Origin: Corythucha ciliata | Taxonomy: Eukaryota; Arthropoda; Insecta; Hemiptera; Tingidae | Direction: 5' to 3' | Length of the DNA stretch: 64,000 nt | NCBI GenBank assembly: GCA_038030265.1 | Contig: CM075939.1 | Coordinates: 52,371,253-52,435,252, forward strand | In this document: one piece after another, positions 34,148-48,000 of the stretch | Numbering within the stretch: the stretch's first letter is position 1 | How the letters are laid out: every line of letters begins with the position of its first letter | Notes under the pieces: generated by a model | Seen by the model: the letters and a program-made list of their open reading frames with translations, nothing else | Database searches by the model: none | What the model was told of the DNA's origin: nothing | Translations under genes and position numbers: made by a program

Positions 34148-36580
34148 TAGTGATGCACGAGACCGAGACGAGACCATCATTTCTGGTGCGAGACCGAGAC
34201 CAAGTTTTCTGGTCTCGAGCCGTGATCGAGACGAGACCGCTATTTTCGAGACGAGACCGAGACTGGTCTCGGTCTCGGCATTAAAAGAATGAATGGTCAA
34301 TGAATGAAATGACCTTGTTTCATGCCGAGACGGCTATTGTGTTATGGGCCTCCGGGATATGGTGGATCCAAGGGGTGGACATACCCCCCCCCCCCAACGC
34401 ACAAAATGACATAAAATAATGGGGAAAAATTTACTTTTTGTAACATTATCGTTGGAAACACGCATATTTCTTCTTCTTTCACGAATTATACATGATGGTT
34501 GTCGCACGATCACGGAAGGAAGTGATACTTCCCCTTCGCAGGTACCTCAACAGGGAAGTTGATTTTTACTTGAAAAGATGAGCTAGGTGAAAAAAGTATT
34601 TTTTTTTTCACTCACTAGTGAAGCAAATTAAGGCAGAATGCCAATAATTTCACATTTTCCCTCGCAAGCGAAGGAAACAGGAAGGCTTTCACTCACTAGT
34701 GAAGGAAAGTGAAAAGAAGTTCTTGCAGGAAAGACAATTAAGCCTGTTGGTCGTGCGAAAAATAATATCCACAACTCGTGAGGAAGAAGCTTTCACTCTG
34801 CTAGTTGTTTTTAGTTCACTCGGCACCGCCTCGTGAGCCAAACACAACTCGCAGGTAAAACTCCATTTCCCTCACTTGTTGTGAAATATACTATTATTTC
34901 GCTTGTCTCGCGAAAAATATCGTGCAAACCTCAATTCACTTGCTCGTATTCATTTAGCCGACTCGGCATTGCCTCGCCAGCCAAACAACGTAGTCGCAAG
35001 TAAAATGGCACTTGCGTGTCTCATTATATGTAAGATACTAATTTTTAAAAAACAACTGATTATTTTAGAGCCTAGGGGATAAAACTTTCACTTTATCGCC
35101 GTGACCCAAAAAATCAGCCCATGTTTTAATAAAAAAAATACTGTACACACCGCGTCAAAAAAGTGATTTTGGGGATTTGGTGGGGGGGACGGGGGCTACG
35201 CCTCGCCCGTCCAATTTTTTCTTTCGGCCTCGAAAAAATCGCTTTCTTGCCTAGGCGTATAATCTATTATTCCTAAGATCATTCTTAAAGAAGTGTTTGA
35301 GCAGACGTTCATCGTGCGTAAAGACCTACTTTACACACGCCGTGCGGTAAAGAGTTCACGGTAAATGAGTTAACTCTTTACCACACGGCGTGTGTAAAGT
35401 AGATCTTTAAGCACGATGAATGATGGGTGAAGGATGAGTGGAACCGTAAAGATTATAACCCAAAAAGGTCAAAGTCAGTTGATTATGTTGGTGAGTTGGT
35501 AGAAGAATTGAGGCAGGGAAGCCCGCTTTCATCTTACGCGCTTCTTTTGTTTCTTCTTTTTTATTTCTCTGGAATGAAGTTGTGTGGCAAATGGGAGACT
35601 TTACGGAACCCTTAAATTACATAATTATGAGCCTAATTGGCTTTAAAAGGCTTTGAACGATCGAAGATTAAAAAAAAGCGTACGATCTTGAGGCGTATAA
35701 TCGCACTACAAACTCTACCGATGATGGCACTCGACTTCTTTCTCGTGTCAGAAACATCGTGCCTCGTTCGTTAAAAGCTCCTTCATGCCTAGGTATCGTA
35801 CTAAAAAAATGGATTAGGGTTCCCGGGGGGCCGGTGAAATACAATGCAACCTATGGTTGCCCGCTCACTAGGCAGCAAAGATTTCCAGGCTGGGGCAGCC
35901 ACTAGGACAAGCCCAACTGCACAGCAGCCAACTGGCTGCCGCGGCCAGGCTGCTTAGTGCAAGGGAACCCTAATTTTGCGTTGGAAACTTCCCTGGGGGC
36001 CACTATCATCAAACTCGACACCGCTTTCAATTTTTTATTTTTATTTTTTAAAACTAACATTGCCAGTCGAAGGAGGGTCTGATGTATGAGGGGGGGGGGA
36101 TTGTGCACCTCTGCCTCGTCGTGTCTGGGAAGGGAAGTCTCTTGCTTGAACTAAATGAGTTGGCATGTGCGAGATTTTGAGTTGATCTCATTGAATTCCC
36201 AACTGTTCTCCTTTCACGTTCTCAGTGTGACGACGATTGTTTTAAAGGCACGATTCTATTTTGGGGCAAATACAAAGCTCTTTGGTCATTAATCAGTAGT
36301 GTATCACTTATCTCCCTTCGTGCCACGAGCCACCAAGGAAGAAAAGCAAAGTATAAATTCATCTATCGTCGTCAATGTAATCATTGAGGCGAGAATAGGA
36401 TCACTCGTCACTAAAATCATACATACTTTGAATTCGCGCCTTTAACTTTTCGAGACGAGACCGAGACTTTCGAGACCGAGACCGAGACTTTCGAAACCGA
36501 GACCGACTTTTATGAGCGAGACCGAGACCGAGACTGAGACCACTCAAGTCTCGTCTCGGTCTCGATCTCGTGCATCACTA
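34148..36580. mobile_element. hAT-like element with GAGACC-rich ends
   Basis: The left end is TAGTGATGCACGAGACCGAG. The right end, read inward, is TAGTGATGCACGAGATCGAG, with one mismatch in 20. The flanking 8 bases are identical, ATTTTAAC at 34140-34147 and 36581-36588. Clusters of GAGACCGAGAC lie just inside both ends, as expected for subterminal binding sites. No transposase is encoded. The interior holds CACTAGTGAAG-type words near 34.6-34.7 kb, a long hairpin at 35308-35420, and a small element-like unit bounded by GGGTTCCC/GGGAACCC at 35818-35971. Confidence 0.9.
35308..35420. repeat. Long inverted repeat (hairpin)
   Basis: The arms 35308-35359 and 35369-35420 pair over about 50 bp with few mismatches, around a 9-base centre. 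Shared words include TTCATCGTGC, CTACTTTACACACGCCGTG and GGTAAAGAGTT. It is either a small foldback insertion or part of the host element. Confidence 0.8.
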
Positions 36581-36588
36581 ATTTTAAC

Positions 36589-37330
36589 CGTGATTGAGCA
36601 CTTTTTCTCACTTCTGTTCGTGAATCAGAGATTTTTCTCAATAATTTCAGCCGTGAATTAGCCATTTATCTCAATTACAGCCCCAAATAAGCGTCATTTT
36701 CAATTTTGGTCTGGATTAAGTGGGCACGAATATTATAGCAGTGTTCGCTTACTTGTCCCAAGAACAGCACATAAGTGCGCCTTCTCAGTTTTAGCCGCCC
36801 ACGAGGAGGCGAGAACTGTAGCGTTTTTCATTCGCACGAAAATTCGAGTGGTGCTAAAATCCAACATTACAAATGATAATGCAGGCCACGGGGCGGGCCA
36901 TTGTGAAAAACTCAGTCGGACCTGGGTTGCCACACTTGGTATTGGTCTTTCAAGAACCAAATTCCGTGATAATAAGCTAATAATAAGCGAGTTTTACTAC
37001 CTGAGAAATCATTCAACGAATTCAACGAAACCCAACACAATTTGTGCCCCTGCTTGTGCCGTTCAGACGGGGTTATTCCACATCCGATGCCGCCGTTTTG
37101 TGTAATCTGGTATAGTTTATAGACTCATACCAACCCTCTCACATTGAACAGACTATGTTCGGATAGGATCGACTATGTTCCCCATTTTTATCTGATTTAT
37201 TTAGTTTTGAACTAATGAATGGTCATAGCCGAAAATTGAGCAAAAACCGCATTCGCATTATCTTCTCCAAAGGTAAAAAGGCGTTTTTAAATGCACGCTT
37301 ATAAGCCAACTCTAATTTTCATTTTAACCG
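36589..37330 (-). repeat. Type-A array, right remnant
   Basis: Minus-sense type-A units (TTTCAGCCGTGAATTAGCC) continue after the hAT-like element to about 36720 and again near 37215-37290. About 450 unassigned bases lie between. Confidence 0.6.
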
Positions 37331-40250
37331 AATGTGACAGGAGAATTTTTCAAGGAAAATAGACCCTGTTATTAATATTTCCGAACCCATTTTAATTCGT
37401 GAGTTCCCTATCCTGTAATTAAAAATTCCGTAAATTACGGAGAAAACAGGGTAGAAAAGATTGCTTTATTAGGTGTGTAAGGACGACTTATGTCTTTCGA
37501 TAATAATAAATTGTTCTCTTTCTCGTATGGTGTGTGGTAGGGCGGTGGTTGGGTGGTGGTTGGGAGGGAGGAGGGTAATTATTGTACTCCCGTTGGAGCG
37601 ACGTTATAATAACATCAGATAAAGAGCGGATAACACAAAAAAATTAGGTAGATCTTGGAGCGATAGAATTAACTACGAGTTCCTAGAAGCAGGTGAACTA
37701 AATTTTTATACAGAGGACTTGTAGACGGAGAGCTCATAGTAAGTGAGGGTTTTCATTGCTTCTTTATTTATTTTTTTTAAACTCTTATTTTTGATGAACG
37801 ACGTCCCTTCGCTCCTACCATTTCTTTGCACACAAGTTTGCCACCGACTATAATAAGGGTCTTAAAAAACGAATTTTTACGTGCAAGGGCTGTGTAAATG
37901 TGTGTGTGACCATACACTGGAAAGCCGCACAGCTCCCCTCACCTTCTCACCACTCTTTAGCGATAATTAAACCTAATGCAGTTCGAGTATTAAAACAAGT
38001 AGGAGAACGCGGGGCGAAGTTAAAAAAAAAGGTCTGGCCAGAATATTTATTCTCCACCTAATGACCCCACGTTCTAATATAAAAGTGAGGGGGGCTGTAA
38101 AAACCGCGCGCCAAGTTAATGAGGTGCTCATTAAAGGCCGGGTCAATAAAACATTTAAAAGCTGAAACGCGAAATAATGTGAGTTTTTTTTTCTCTCTCA
38201 AAGGAATGGGGGCTAGAGGGTCTTAAGGTAGCACGCAAACTGAAGATTTTTTAATTTGATTGGGCTAAATGAAATGAGGAGCGGGGGAATGACAAGAAAT
38301 CTAGATTGACAGTAATTTGATAACAAGGCCAAGGCATAAATAGCTTTGGTTGAGTCCATGAATTATGTTTCACTCATACTCTAGCTCTTGTGATTGTGTG
38401 TTTTATGGTGCATTTTATCTTATATACTTACTAATCAATATAAATAATTCGGAGTATGACTGAAATTAAACAATGCATAATTCAACTAAAATATTGAAAA
38501 TACGCCAATTGGCGCAATTATGGTTTCACTAAAAAGCAAAATTAAATGCTCAAGCGTGGATTAAATGGTGCTTGTATAGGAAACGTAATGAATTTATCTC
38601 TCTAATGAACAAAATTTACCTCATTTGTGATTTTCTGGGGCGGTATACACGAGGCCGGAAGTATAATTACATTGCGGCTCGCCTATAAGCACTTTAAAAA
38701 TGCACTTAGAGCTTTGGGGGGGTTTTTTGCTCGTTTTTAAAGACCAGCGATGTTTAATTTCATTTAAGTGGGTTTTCAAGTGGAGTGATGGGGTAATGAG
38801 TTGAGAATTTCCGGTTAATTCCTCCCCGCCTCCGCGATGTCCGCAATAATTCAGGAGAGTAAACCACGCGTGAGTTTGGGCTCTAAGCGTTGTGGAGAGG
38901 CTACCCAATCCCACGTACCATATTACCGCACCCCCACCCGAACCCCCCATTTCGTTCAAACCACACACCGATGTATCAACAGTAACCCCCACACTTCAAA
39001 ATTCTCCTTTGGGTTCTGTTGTTGTTTGGGTGACAAGAAACGCGTGTGTGTTTAGGTACGAGATATAGCTAGCAGTAGCATTGGGGGTAAACGCGTTGCA
39101 TGTGAAATACTGTGGGATGATGTGGAGGTACGATAGGAGGGAGGGTAACTCTCATTAGCATCAGAGTCAAATCAGAGGTGTTTAAATATTCGTTTGAATT
39201 TTATCTATCATGATGCGCGTTCCACAGCATCATCCCTCACACCCTTTCACCGCACTCATTTCTCCCGTGTTTTCAAACACTCCAACCAGGAAAAAAAAAA
39301 GATACAAATGATGAGGGGTACCGTGTGCTAAACGCATTGTGTGCATGAGAGAGGCACCTCATTAGCTATCGACACCTGTTGGACCCTCTCATTTAAAGTG
39401 GGCCTTTTCCCGCTAAATACCCCTCGCGGTTTGTGCATTTTCGCATTGTCCAGCCCCCCCCCGCAAGCCCGTCACATCGCATCATTTGAAAATCGACGCA
39501 CACACACACAACATACACGGTCGGTTTTAGGAGCCTCATAACCATTAATTCGAAGCTCCCGTCGTCACATCGGGGAACATGACAATTCAGTTCAATTCAA
39601 ATTAACATCTGATTGTCCATGGTAGTGGGGGGGGGGGCAGGAGAAGAGAGAAATTCTTTCGTTTTTACTCGGCGCTTCAACAGATTATCGAGTTAATTAG
39701 AAACGAACGTGAGGAAAACAAAATTAATGGGTTTTGGACACGACTACACGACCCTATTGACAGCAAAATCAACAGGCTTCTTTGGAAATTGTGGGGTTTT
39801 AAGTAGCTCTTCATTTTCTTTATAGGCGGTGAGCTGATTGACAAGAGTGCCTTAGGGCTTCGAAATTCTTAGTATGTCTCAATTTTTAAAGCCTTGAATG
39901 AGGTTTTTTCCAACAGGTGTCTTCATTATTATTCGGTCAATCTTTTCGACTCCTAAAAATAACGTTATTTTAGGAGTATTTGAGGAAGATATAACAACAG
40001 GGATGGCCTGGTATGATTTTGTTAGAGGGTTTCACACAACGAAATTTTTTTGATGGTACATGGAAAACCGGACAAGGTATCGCCATGGCCTGGTCTGAAT
40101 CACGCCGTGCAGTGGACCCGTTCATCAGGAGAACTTGCGGTTGGTTTGCTCTCTTGTGCCGGAGCCTCGTTGGTTAATCCACTTGAAAGCCTGAAAAAAA
40201 ACGTTTATTTTTCTTAGCGTGGTCCACAGACTAGCGAATTTGCCTGTTAA
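37331..40250. other. Unassigned non-coding stretch
   Basis: No gene is recognised. The stretch is AT-rich with many TAAT-type words (for example near 38110-38170) and a G run near 39627. A small hairpin around CCTAAAAATAACG/CGTTATTTTAGG lies near 39952-39978. It may be intergenic or intronic. Confidence 0.45.
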
Positions 40251-40360
40251 GGCCGTTCAAAAGCTCTATGTTTTCGTTGTGTGGTGTCTATATGCAACCT
40301 ATCAAAATGCTTCATTTTTCGAGAGAATACATTATTTGTTTGGTTGCATAGACTTCACGC
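40251..40360. mobile_element. Small foldback element, copy 2
   Basis: It shares GTTCAAAAGCTCTATG, TATGCAACCTATCAAAATGC, TTCATTTTTCGA and GGTTGCATAGAC with the copy at 21695-21821. The right outer arm is lost. Confidence 0.6.
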
Positions 40361-40406
40361 ATTATTTTAAGGGTTTGGCCCTTTCACTGTAACAGAACCT
40401 GTACAG

Positions 40407-41900
40407 CAGAGGCGTAGCCAGCCTGTGATGAAGGGGAGGGCAGCCATCAGGCCCAGATACACAGTTTTCAAGAGAGGGGGGGTGCACGCCATCCGCTCGT
40501 TCGCGGATGAAATCCAAAAAAAGCCATTTTGCGGCTAAGACTGAGGAAAAACACCCATTCATGGCTAAAATGAAGAAATAGTTCTGAATCACGTTAAACT
40601 TGAGAACAATAAGTCTCACTATTCGCCGTTGAAATTAACAAAACATACCAATTTGCGGTTTCGCGATGCAAAGTCCGGGCCGAAATTAAGAAAATGCGCT
40701 AATTCACGGTTTATGAAGCTCTTTTCACGACTAAAAGTGACAAAAAAAAAATAGCTCGTTTAATGTAGAATTCAGAAAAATCACTCATTTGAGGCTAAAA
40801 TTGAGGAAAAACGTCAATTCAGGCTAAAATTGAGAAATGTATCTCATTCGCGCAGATGAAATTGAGAAAAGCCGCCAGTTCTCTTGAACCAACATCACGG
40901 TAAACATAGCGAAGAAGTGCTAATTGACCGTTTTTATACGTATTATATATGGCAAGTATGCGGGTACAAAAAAAAATTGTTCCCCGGGGGGGGGGGGGTG
41001 CGATTAGAAAGAGCGCGACTTTAGCACATACGTTTTTGAAAAAGTGCTTATTCACCCCTAAAATTAAGGAAAATTGTTCGTTTGCAGGTGAAATTGAGGA
41101 AAACATCTATTTCAAGGTTTCGCGACGCCAAACCGGCAAAATCCGGGTGTCTGGGTCAAAATTAATTCAATTCGCTAACTTGCGGATTATGTGTACCTTT
41201 TTACTGCTAAAATTTGAAGAGCGAAAAAATTGCTCAAGACAGAACTGTGAAAAAACACTAATTTGTGGCTAAAATTGAGGGAAAACGCATTGGCATTGGT
41301 TAATAGCGGCTAAAATTGAAAAAAAATGCTCCAATTCGCGGCAAGGCGACGCCCATTGCTGGCCGTAATTGACATAGTAAATAAAAAATGCTTTATTTCA
41401 CGGTTTTTATACCTTTCCACGGCTAAAATGGTCTAGTTCGGGGTAGAATTGAGAAAAAGAACTCATTTTCAGCTGAAATTAAGGGAAAACGTCAATTCGA
41501 AGCTATAGTGCTCATTCTTGAGTAAAATGGGGGAAAAAATTCTGTGATGCGACTCCTCTTATTGAGAAAAACTGGATCCTCGCCTGTGGACAGCTTCACT
41601 GGCGAAAATATCAGATGCACCATTGTCTTTTTCCAGGCTTATAACATGATTTGGAGGTTAGAATCGCGTCAATTCACGGTCATCAGAGACTAAATTTGCA
41701 CAGAAACGGCCACTAAAATAAATATTTGCTAGAAAAACGTCGTTTGTAGCCTTCTATTTCGGATTTTATGTTGAAAAACCGATATGCGGAAGTGTTGTTT
41801 TTTCAGTGAAAAAAATCCGCGAAATTGGTTTTATGGAGTGAAATCCAAGAAATTTGTGTTTCTGTTAGTCAGATCAGGCAAAAAGTTTTTTTTCTAGAAA
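40407..41900 (+). mobile_element. Probable hAT-like element with only a left end
   Basis: CAGAGGCGTAGCCAGCC at 40407 matches the hAT-like ends at 45489 and 48712. Plus-sense type-A repeats follow (40.5-41.7 kb) and then type-B units (41.8-41.9 kb), the same order as in related elements. I did not find a matching right end or an octamer duplication, so the right limit is approximate and the element may be truncated. Confidence 0.5.
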
Positions 41901-44822
41901 AAAAGCAGTAGTAAAAATGGGGCTTAGTAGTAGAAATTTCAGACTCTTTTTTCACTCAACTCGTACTCCCCAAACTTCCGCTCTTTCTCGCGACTCGCGA
42001 CTGTCGAGAGCGTGTTATTCCTCTAAAACGTTCCTTTACATGAGCCGGCCAGCGAGTTAAAACAGCCATTTCAAGCGCATAAAAACTTCCTGAAAATTGA
42101 AAAGGATCCACACGTCGTGTCCAGCATGTTTCCTATTGTCCCTGTGGTGATCTCATTAAAGCAAATAGCGCCATCATTAGCTCTACAGCGCAAATTTTCG
42201 GAAACAATCTCTTGACAGTGCAACAGGTTGAAGGTAGCAATCAGTCCCCTCCCCGCCCCTTCAATCGACCAACTCTAGGGCTTTATAAAAGCCGGTAAAA
42301 CATTTAAGCGCGGTTTTGTTTTTTGAAACAGGAACACCCGCGCCATCATCGCATGAAGAGCTAGTGTGTGTAAATGCGTGGAATGCGTTTTGAATAGCGA
42401 GAGAGAGAGAAAGAGAGAGTGAGTGAGATAACCGACAAGACAGTTTTGTCGGCAGTGTGTAGCCCTATTACCCCGCGTCACAGCCCGCAAAAGAGATCCC
42501 GCGTGCATAGGGAAAATCCTAATGTTTGTGTGCGTGTTGTTACGGTCCGTGTGTGCGGTGTATATACAGTGGCGTGCGGGGTTGAGGTGTTACGTCCTAC
42601 CACCCCTCCCTCCGTCCGTTTATTCCAATCGCGAGTCACCTCTATCCCTGGCTGTTATGTGGAGTGTGAGTTCAACATTGTTTGAGTTAAAGCGAGGTCG
42701 AAGTGTGCGTAATGAGCCTCGGGCGCGAGATCATTAGCGCTCATGAAGCACACGGGCAACAGGTGGACTGACTTTTAGAGTAATGAGTTGTGGGTGAAAT
42801 GTATAAAATCACCGAAAACGTTCGAATTATTGTCCTTTAGCGTTGAAAGGTCCAAGTGGGAGGGTGTAAAAAATAGAGCGTCGATCGAGAAGGACTCGTT
42901 TCTGATGGAGAACTTCAACTTCAACCATAAATCACAAGGTCTCGTGCAATATTTAAGAGCCGGAGAACTCCAAATTTAGTAACTAGAAACCATTGTGAAT
43001 TCAACTGGCAATTCTTATTTAACCCGGTTATTATAAATTAAAAAGAGGGAGGCCCCGTTTCGGAAAACACGAATTATTTATAGGTCCCCCCCCTCGCCCC
43101 AAAAGAATCCAATAATTAGATGCATATGAATTGAAAAGATTTATCACCCCGAAATGATTGCAGTGATCAAGAAGTAGTAATCAACTGCTTGGGCTTTCGA
43201 GCTCGTATTTACCACCCATTATCATAATTGTGGTGATACCCAGCTCGTTTTTTACACGCTGTCAGGCCTCGATTTATCTGCTTTTTTCTCCTATCCACGA
43301 AAAACGTGAGAATCACAGTCTCTGCCTTCTCATGAACAACAACGAAAAAAGACCTCCACCGCCACACTTCCAGCGCTATAATTCAATCGATATTTTCAAT
43401 CCAACGGGAATTATGGGAAATTGCACGAATCTAATTACATTACATAAATATAATTATATCGTACGATTGATCGAAAGGGAAGCCCCTCTGATGTGAGTCA
43501 TAAAGGAATGGTGGAGAGGGGGATTACCCTGTTTTCCTCTTATTAAATTCGTGAGAGGGTTGGAAACTTGTGTCAAAAGAGTCAAATGAAGGGAGCGGAA
43601 GGGATGAACCTCCTATGTTGCTTCACTTGAATTAACATTTGAGTTTAATGACATTAAAGGCCTCGAAAAAGCGATGTCGGCAATATACGAATGTGGAAGG
43701 AAGAGGGGAGGGAGAAAGGAGTTCAAAATTGAAATGATGTAATAGAATCTCGGGAGTGCTATACGCTGTAATTAATCCAGAAATCGGAAATAATAATTAT
43801 TAAATGTTTTTTCAGAGAAGAAAACGACACCCTTCTATGGCGCCGATCATCTTTTCAAAACATTTCTCAATATGTAGAGCCCTTATAATCCATTTCCACA
43901 CTCCACCTCTATACACTATTTTGTATAGTGTCCATTGAAGCGCGAGACCTCTATTCCACTGATTTTCAATCAAGAGAAATTGTACATGTTTTGATGATTA
44001 AGACTAATTCAAACCAAAAGTGTGATTTTCCCTTGTACGAATATAGCGAGGATAATTTCGCCCAGGTATAATTGTTATTACCGCCCCTTTCGGATATTCG
44101 AAAAGGATATTATGTTCGAAATAGAAAGCGAACCTAAAACCACCTGATTGATGGTTATTATCATTTATTTATCAAAATAGCCCTCCCTCGCCCCGCTATC
44201 ACCACGTTTCCACCGAATGTTCCCGCAGTTCGTGCGAACCAACAATCATCAAGTTCCAAAACTGAACAACCCTTCAATGTTTTTCGTTGATCTCTAATTT
44301 TCCCGTATTTAATAACGAAAATTCCTGCTTTCAAAGGGTAGAAGGGGGGGGGGCACGTGTATTTCAAGCTCGTATAATCAGGAAAACTCTTCTCACGGGA
44401 ATCTTTAAAAGTTAATTATGAAGGTTCCCATAGTAACTATTAACAAAGTGATAACAATACCCGCGGCAAACACATTATAACTAATCTCTTTATTCGAAGC
44501 GCTGACTATTCAAGTACGTTGACAATACCGATGGGGTAAATGGTTGTGGAGAGGTAGGGTGGGGAGTGATTTGATGCAATATAATTTGCGAGTTATAGTG
44601 TTTTGGTAGGGGTATAAGAAGGGGGTGAAATTCGTACAAATTGTGTACAAAAGCCTTGTATCAGAGGGAAGCCGTCGCGACAAAATACACGTCGTATAGT
44701 TAGGGTGACCATAGATCTGAAAGTTTCCTGTATCGAATTTGCCATCTTAAGCGTAGAGGCTTTTCAAGCACAAACCCCAATATCTATCATATAACTCTAC
44801 CTTAACTAGAAGCCTTAAGGTC
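41901..44822. other. Unassigned non-coding stretch
   Basis: No gene is recognised. An AG run lies at about 42399-42420. The stretch otherwise looks like single-copy DNA with TAATTA-type words, plus a short palindrome TACACTATTTTGTATAGTGT near 43913. Confidence 0.45.
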
Positions 44823-45001
44823 TATGCACACACATCATCGCCGTGAACGACAAGTAAAATATTATTCTCATATGGCAATTGAGAGGCTCGTTCACACATA
44901 TCCGGCACGTGTCAGGGAAGTGACCCTTCAATTTCCAGTGAGAATAATATTTTTTTTGCCGAACGGGGCACGGTCCGTTCACGGCACTGATGTGTGGACG
45001 G
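44823..45001. mobile_element. Probable MITE with imperfect inverted ends
   Basis: The left part CACACATCATCGCCGTGAACG pairs with the right part CGTTCACGGCACTGATGTGTG. Inner copies of AATATTATTCTCA and TGAGAATAATATT also pair. The exact ends and target duplication are not clear. Confidence 0.6.
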
Positions 45002-45063
45002 GTCTGGGCCCCCTCGTCTAGGAGGCCTCGATTATTTTCTCTTTCCCAATATGGGCACAAAGA

Positions 45064-48000
45064 TAGAGGTGAGGTGTGATTTCACTGTCAGTGATTTTGT
45101 CACTGTGACTACTCCGTCACTGTTGGCTCCGGTGACGACCACATTGAAGTCACCGTTCCGACCCTCTAGCGGTGACATTCCTTTTCACTTATAATCGCCT
45201 CTTCATTCGTCACTTCTATCGCTTCCCTGCGCTAAGTCTCTTGCCAATACCGATGGGATAAATCCCATAAAAGTGGTTACCACCACTTTACCAGTTCTAC
45301 TATCGCTCCAATGAACTCAGTAGCACTCTCCCCAAGTCTATCCCTCGTCCGTTGACTTTTTTTTCTTGGACTTATAGTTAGTATTGAACCTTTAGTGTCG
45401 GTAATATATTTTTATTCACTTCGTTTTCCAAGACCTGTGCTACAGTGATCTTGTATAATTTTACTTTTTTTAAAAACACCTTCCTAGGCAGGGGCGTAGC
45501 CAGCCCTCGACCAAAGGCTGGACAGAATATGTCGGACGTTGCGGACGTTGGAAGACGTCGGACTGGTAGCGCAATAAATCGTCAAATTCTTCCCCGGAAA
45601 CTGAGTTTTCACAAAAAAGGGTCGTAATCCATCAAAAACTAACATCTTCGTTCGGAAATTATCTGTTTTAGCCTTCTATTCCTGATTTTCTATCCGAAAA
45701 CTGACAATTCTATTCAGACTTTTTCTATTAACAGCTATTCGATTTCCCCGGAAATCGTTACTTGGCATTCAAATATACAGGGTCACCGTCTTTTCATCAA
45801 CATCTTGTCTGAGAGACGTAAAAATTAAACATTTTTTAACCAAACAATAACGGGTTTTAACTCAAAACTGACGTTTTTTAACAAAAAAACTGAATATTTC
45901 ACTCTAGTATAACTGAATATTTTACTTCAAAACTGACGTTTCTACGCCAAAGACGAAGTGTTTACGCCTAAACTAAAAATTTCACAACACAACTTTTAAA
46001 ATCCAAGTCTTTACCCCCAAAACGGGTGAATTCCGCCTAAAATGGCGGGTTTAACCCGAAACGGATCAACAAAAATTATCTTAATTACAATTAACAGACC
46101 ACTCAATTGGCGATTTTAGTGAAAAAAACAAAAAAACAAAAAAAACAAAAAAACGACGATTCCTGGCCATGTCTGACGTGCCCCCCCCCCCTCAAAATGA
46201 AGATGCTACCACAAAACTGGCGATTTTAACCTAAAACTAAACTTTACTGTTCCATTTCAAAATGAATATTTCACACCCGAAACGAGAATTTCCCCTCAAA
46301 ATTAGATAATTTACTCCAAAACTGACAATGTCACACTTTAACTCATGTTTTCCTCAAAACCGATGATTTTAGACCGTTCTGCCTTGAAAACAGGTGATTT
46401 CACAACAAAAAATGACAAATTCATCGCAAATGTGACGATTTTATACCAAAACAGACGATTTCACGCCAAAGCCGACGTGTTGCCCCATAACTGATGACGT
46501 TAATACAAAACTGGCCATTTTACCCCAAAACTGACTGACTCCAAAACTTACGATTTCATCCTAAAAACGTTTCTAAACTGAAGATTTTACCCTGAAACTT
46601 GCGGTTCCACCCCAAAAATATCACTTTACCTCAATACTGAATATTTTACTTCAAAATTGATATTTTACTTTGTTGGGCACAGCTTTTCAGGGCACATAGA
46701 GTAAGTTTTGACGATTTCAAGGCTGGAATAGCTATAATTGCCATTTTTAGGGCGCATAAAGTCAGTCTTTCCAGTTATAGGAGCGAACAGTACGTCCCAA
46801 GTCAAGGCGAGAACAGGCGGGTTGGCCGTTTTCGGCGCTCCGAATGGTCTATTTTGCCATTTTCAGGGCAGGAGTCACTTGTTCAGGCATTTTTAGAGCT
46901 CGATTCGTCGGGTAATCCATTTCTAGAGCTCGTAAAAGTAAATTCGACAATTTCTAGAGCTCAAACATAGTAATTTTAGCCATTTTAAAGACACAAATCG
47001 TCAGTTTTGTCATTTTCAGGGCTCAAATACCCTGTTCATCAAGCCAAGGCCATGAAGTTTGACCATTCCTGGTGCGCAAATTGTCGATTTTGCCATTTTC
47101 AGGGAAGGAATCATCTTTTTAGGTATTTCCAGGACACATGAAGTCATTTTGGCCGTTTTCAGGGCTTGATTAGTCCGTCAAGCGCATTATGGTCATATTT
47201 GGCTCAAGAATGGCCAGTCTGATCAATTTTAGCGCACAAATGGTCGATTTAGCTACTTGCGGGCGGTAGACATAATCTTTTTAGGCATTTTCAGAAGTTC
47301 ACCAGTCGCCACCAATTTTTAGGGCGCGTGAAGTCCAGTTTTAGCCATTTTCAAATTGCGAATCGACAGTTTTGTTTTTTTGGGCGTAACTTTAGTTACT
47401 TTAGCCGTTTTTGTAGTGTAAATAGCTAGTTTTAACTATTTTTAGGCAGTGAAAAGGCTGTCAAACCAGTTTTAGTAGAGCGAACCACAGCATTTCTCTA
47501 GCACCTCTCTTGAGCAAATACTGAATCCGCATCTGTCTGCGAAAATGGTATTCTAGGACGCAAAAACGGCGAATTTGGTCTTTGAATTATGTCACCCTTG
47601 CGATGTCCGTTTTGTGAGTGACAAAACCGGTTGAAATTTATTTTTTTAATTAGTGAAATCCGTGAAGTTATTTTTTTAGTGAGCGCCGACAAAGCACAAT
47701 GTGATTATCCTGAAAGATTTTTACTATCAGAATGCATCTAGGGGTGGGCAACTGCCCCACTGAATCTGCATTTTTGAGTCTAGGGGAGGGCAGCTGCCTA
47801 GCCCTGCCCCTTATCTGGCTATGCCTATGTTCCTAGTAAAATTCGTGCATTGCAGTTTTTGATCCATGACTCACCTTCATGTTTGCATTTGAGGCTGTGG
47901 GTTCGCCGTTCATAGGAGTTTTCCACGGATAAAGTTAGAAAAAGAATTATAATTTTTTTTATAACCGATGCAAACAAAATTGATTTGCGAAATCGTGTCT

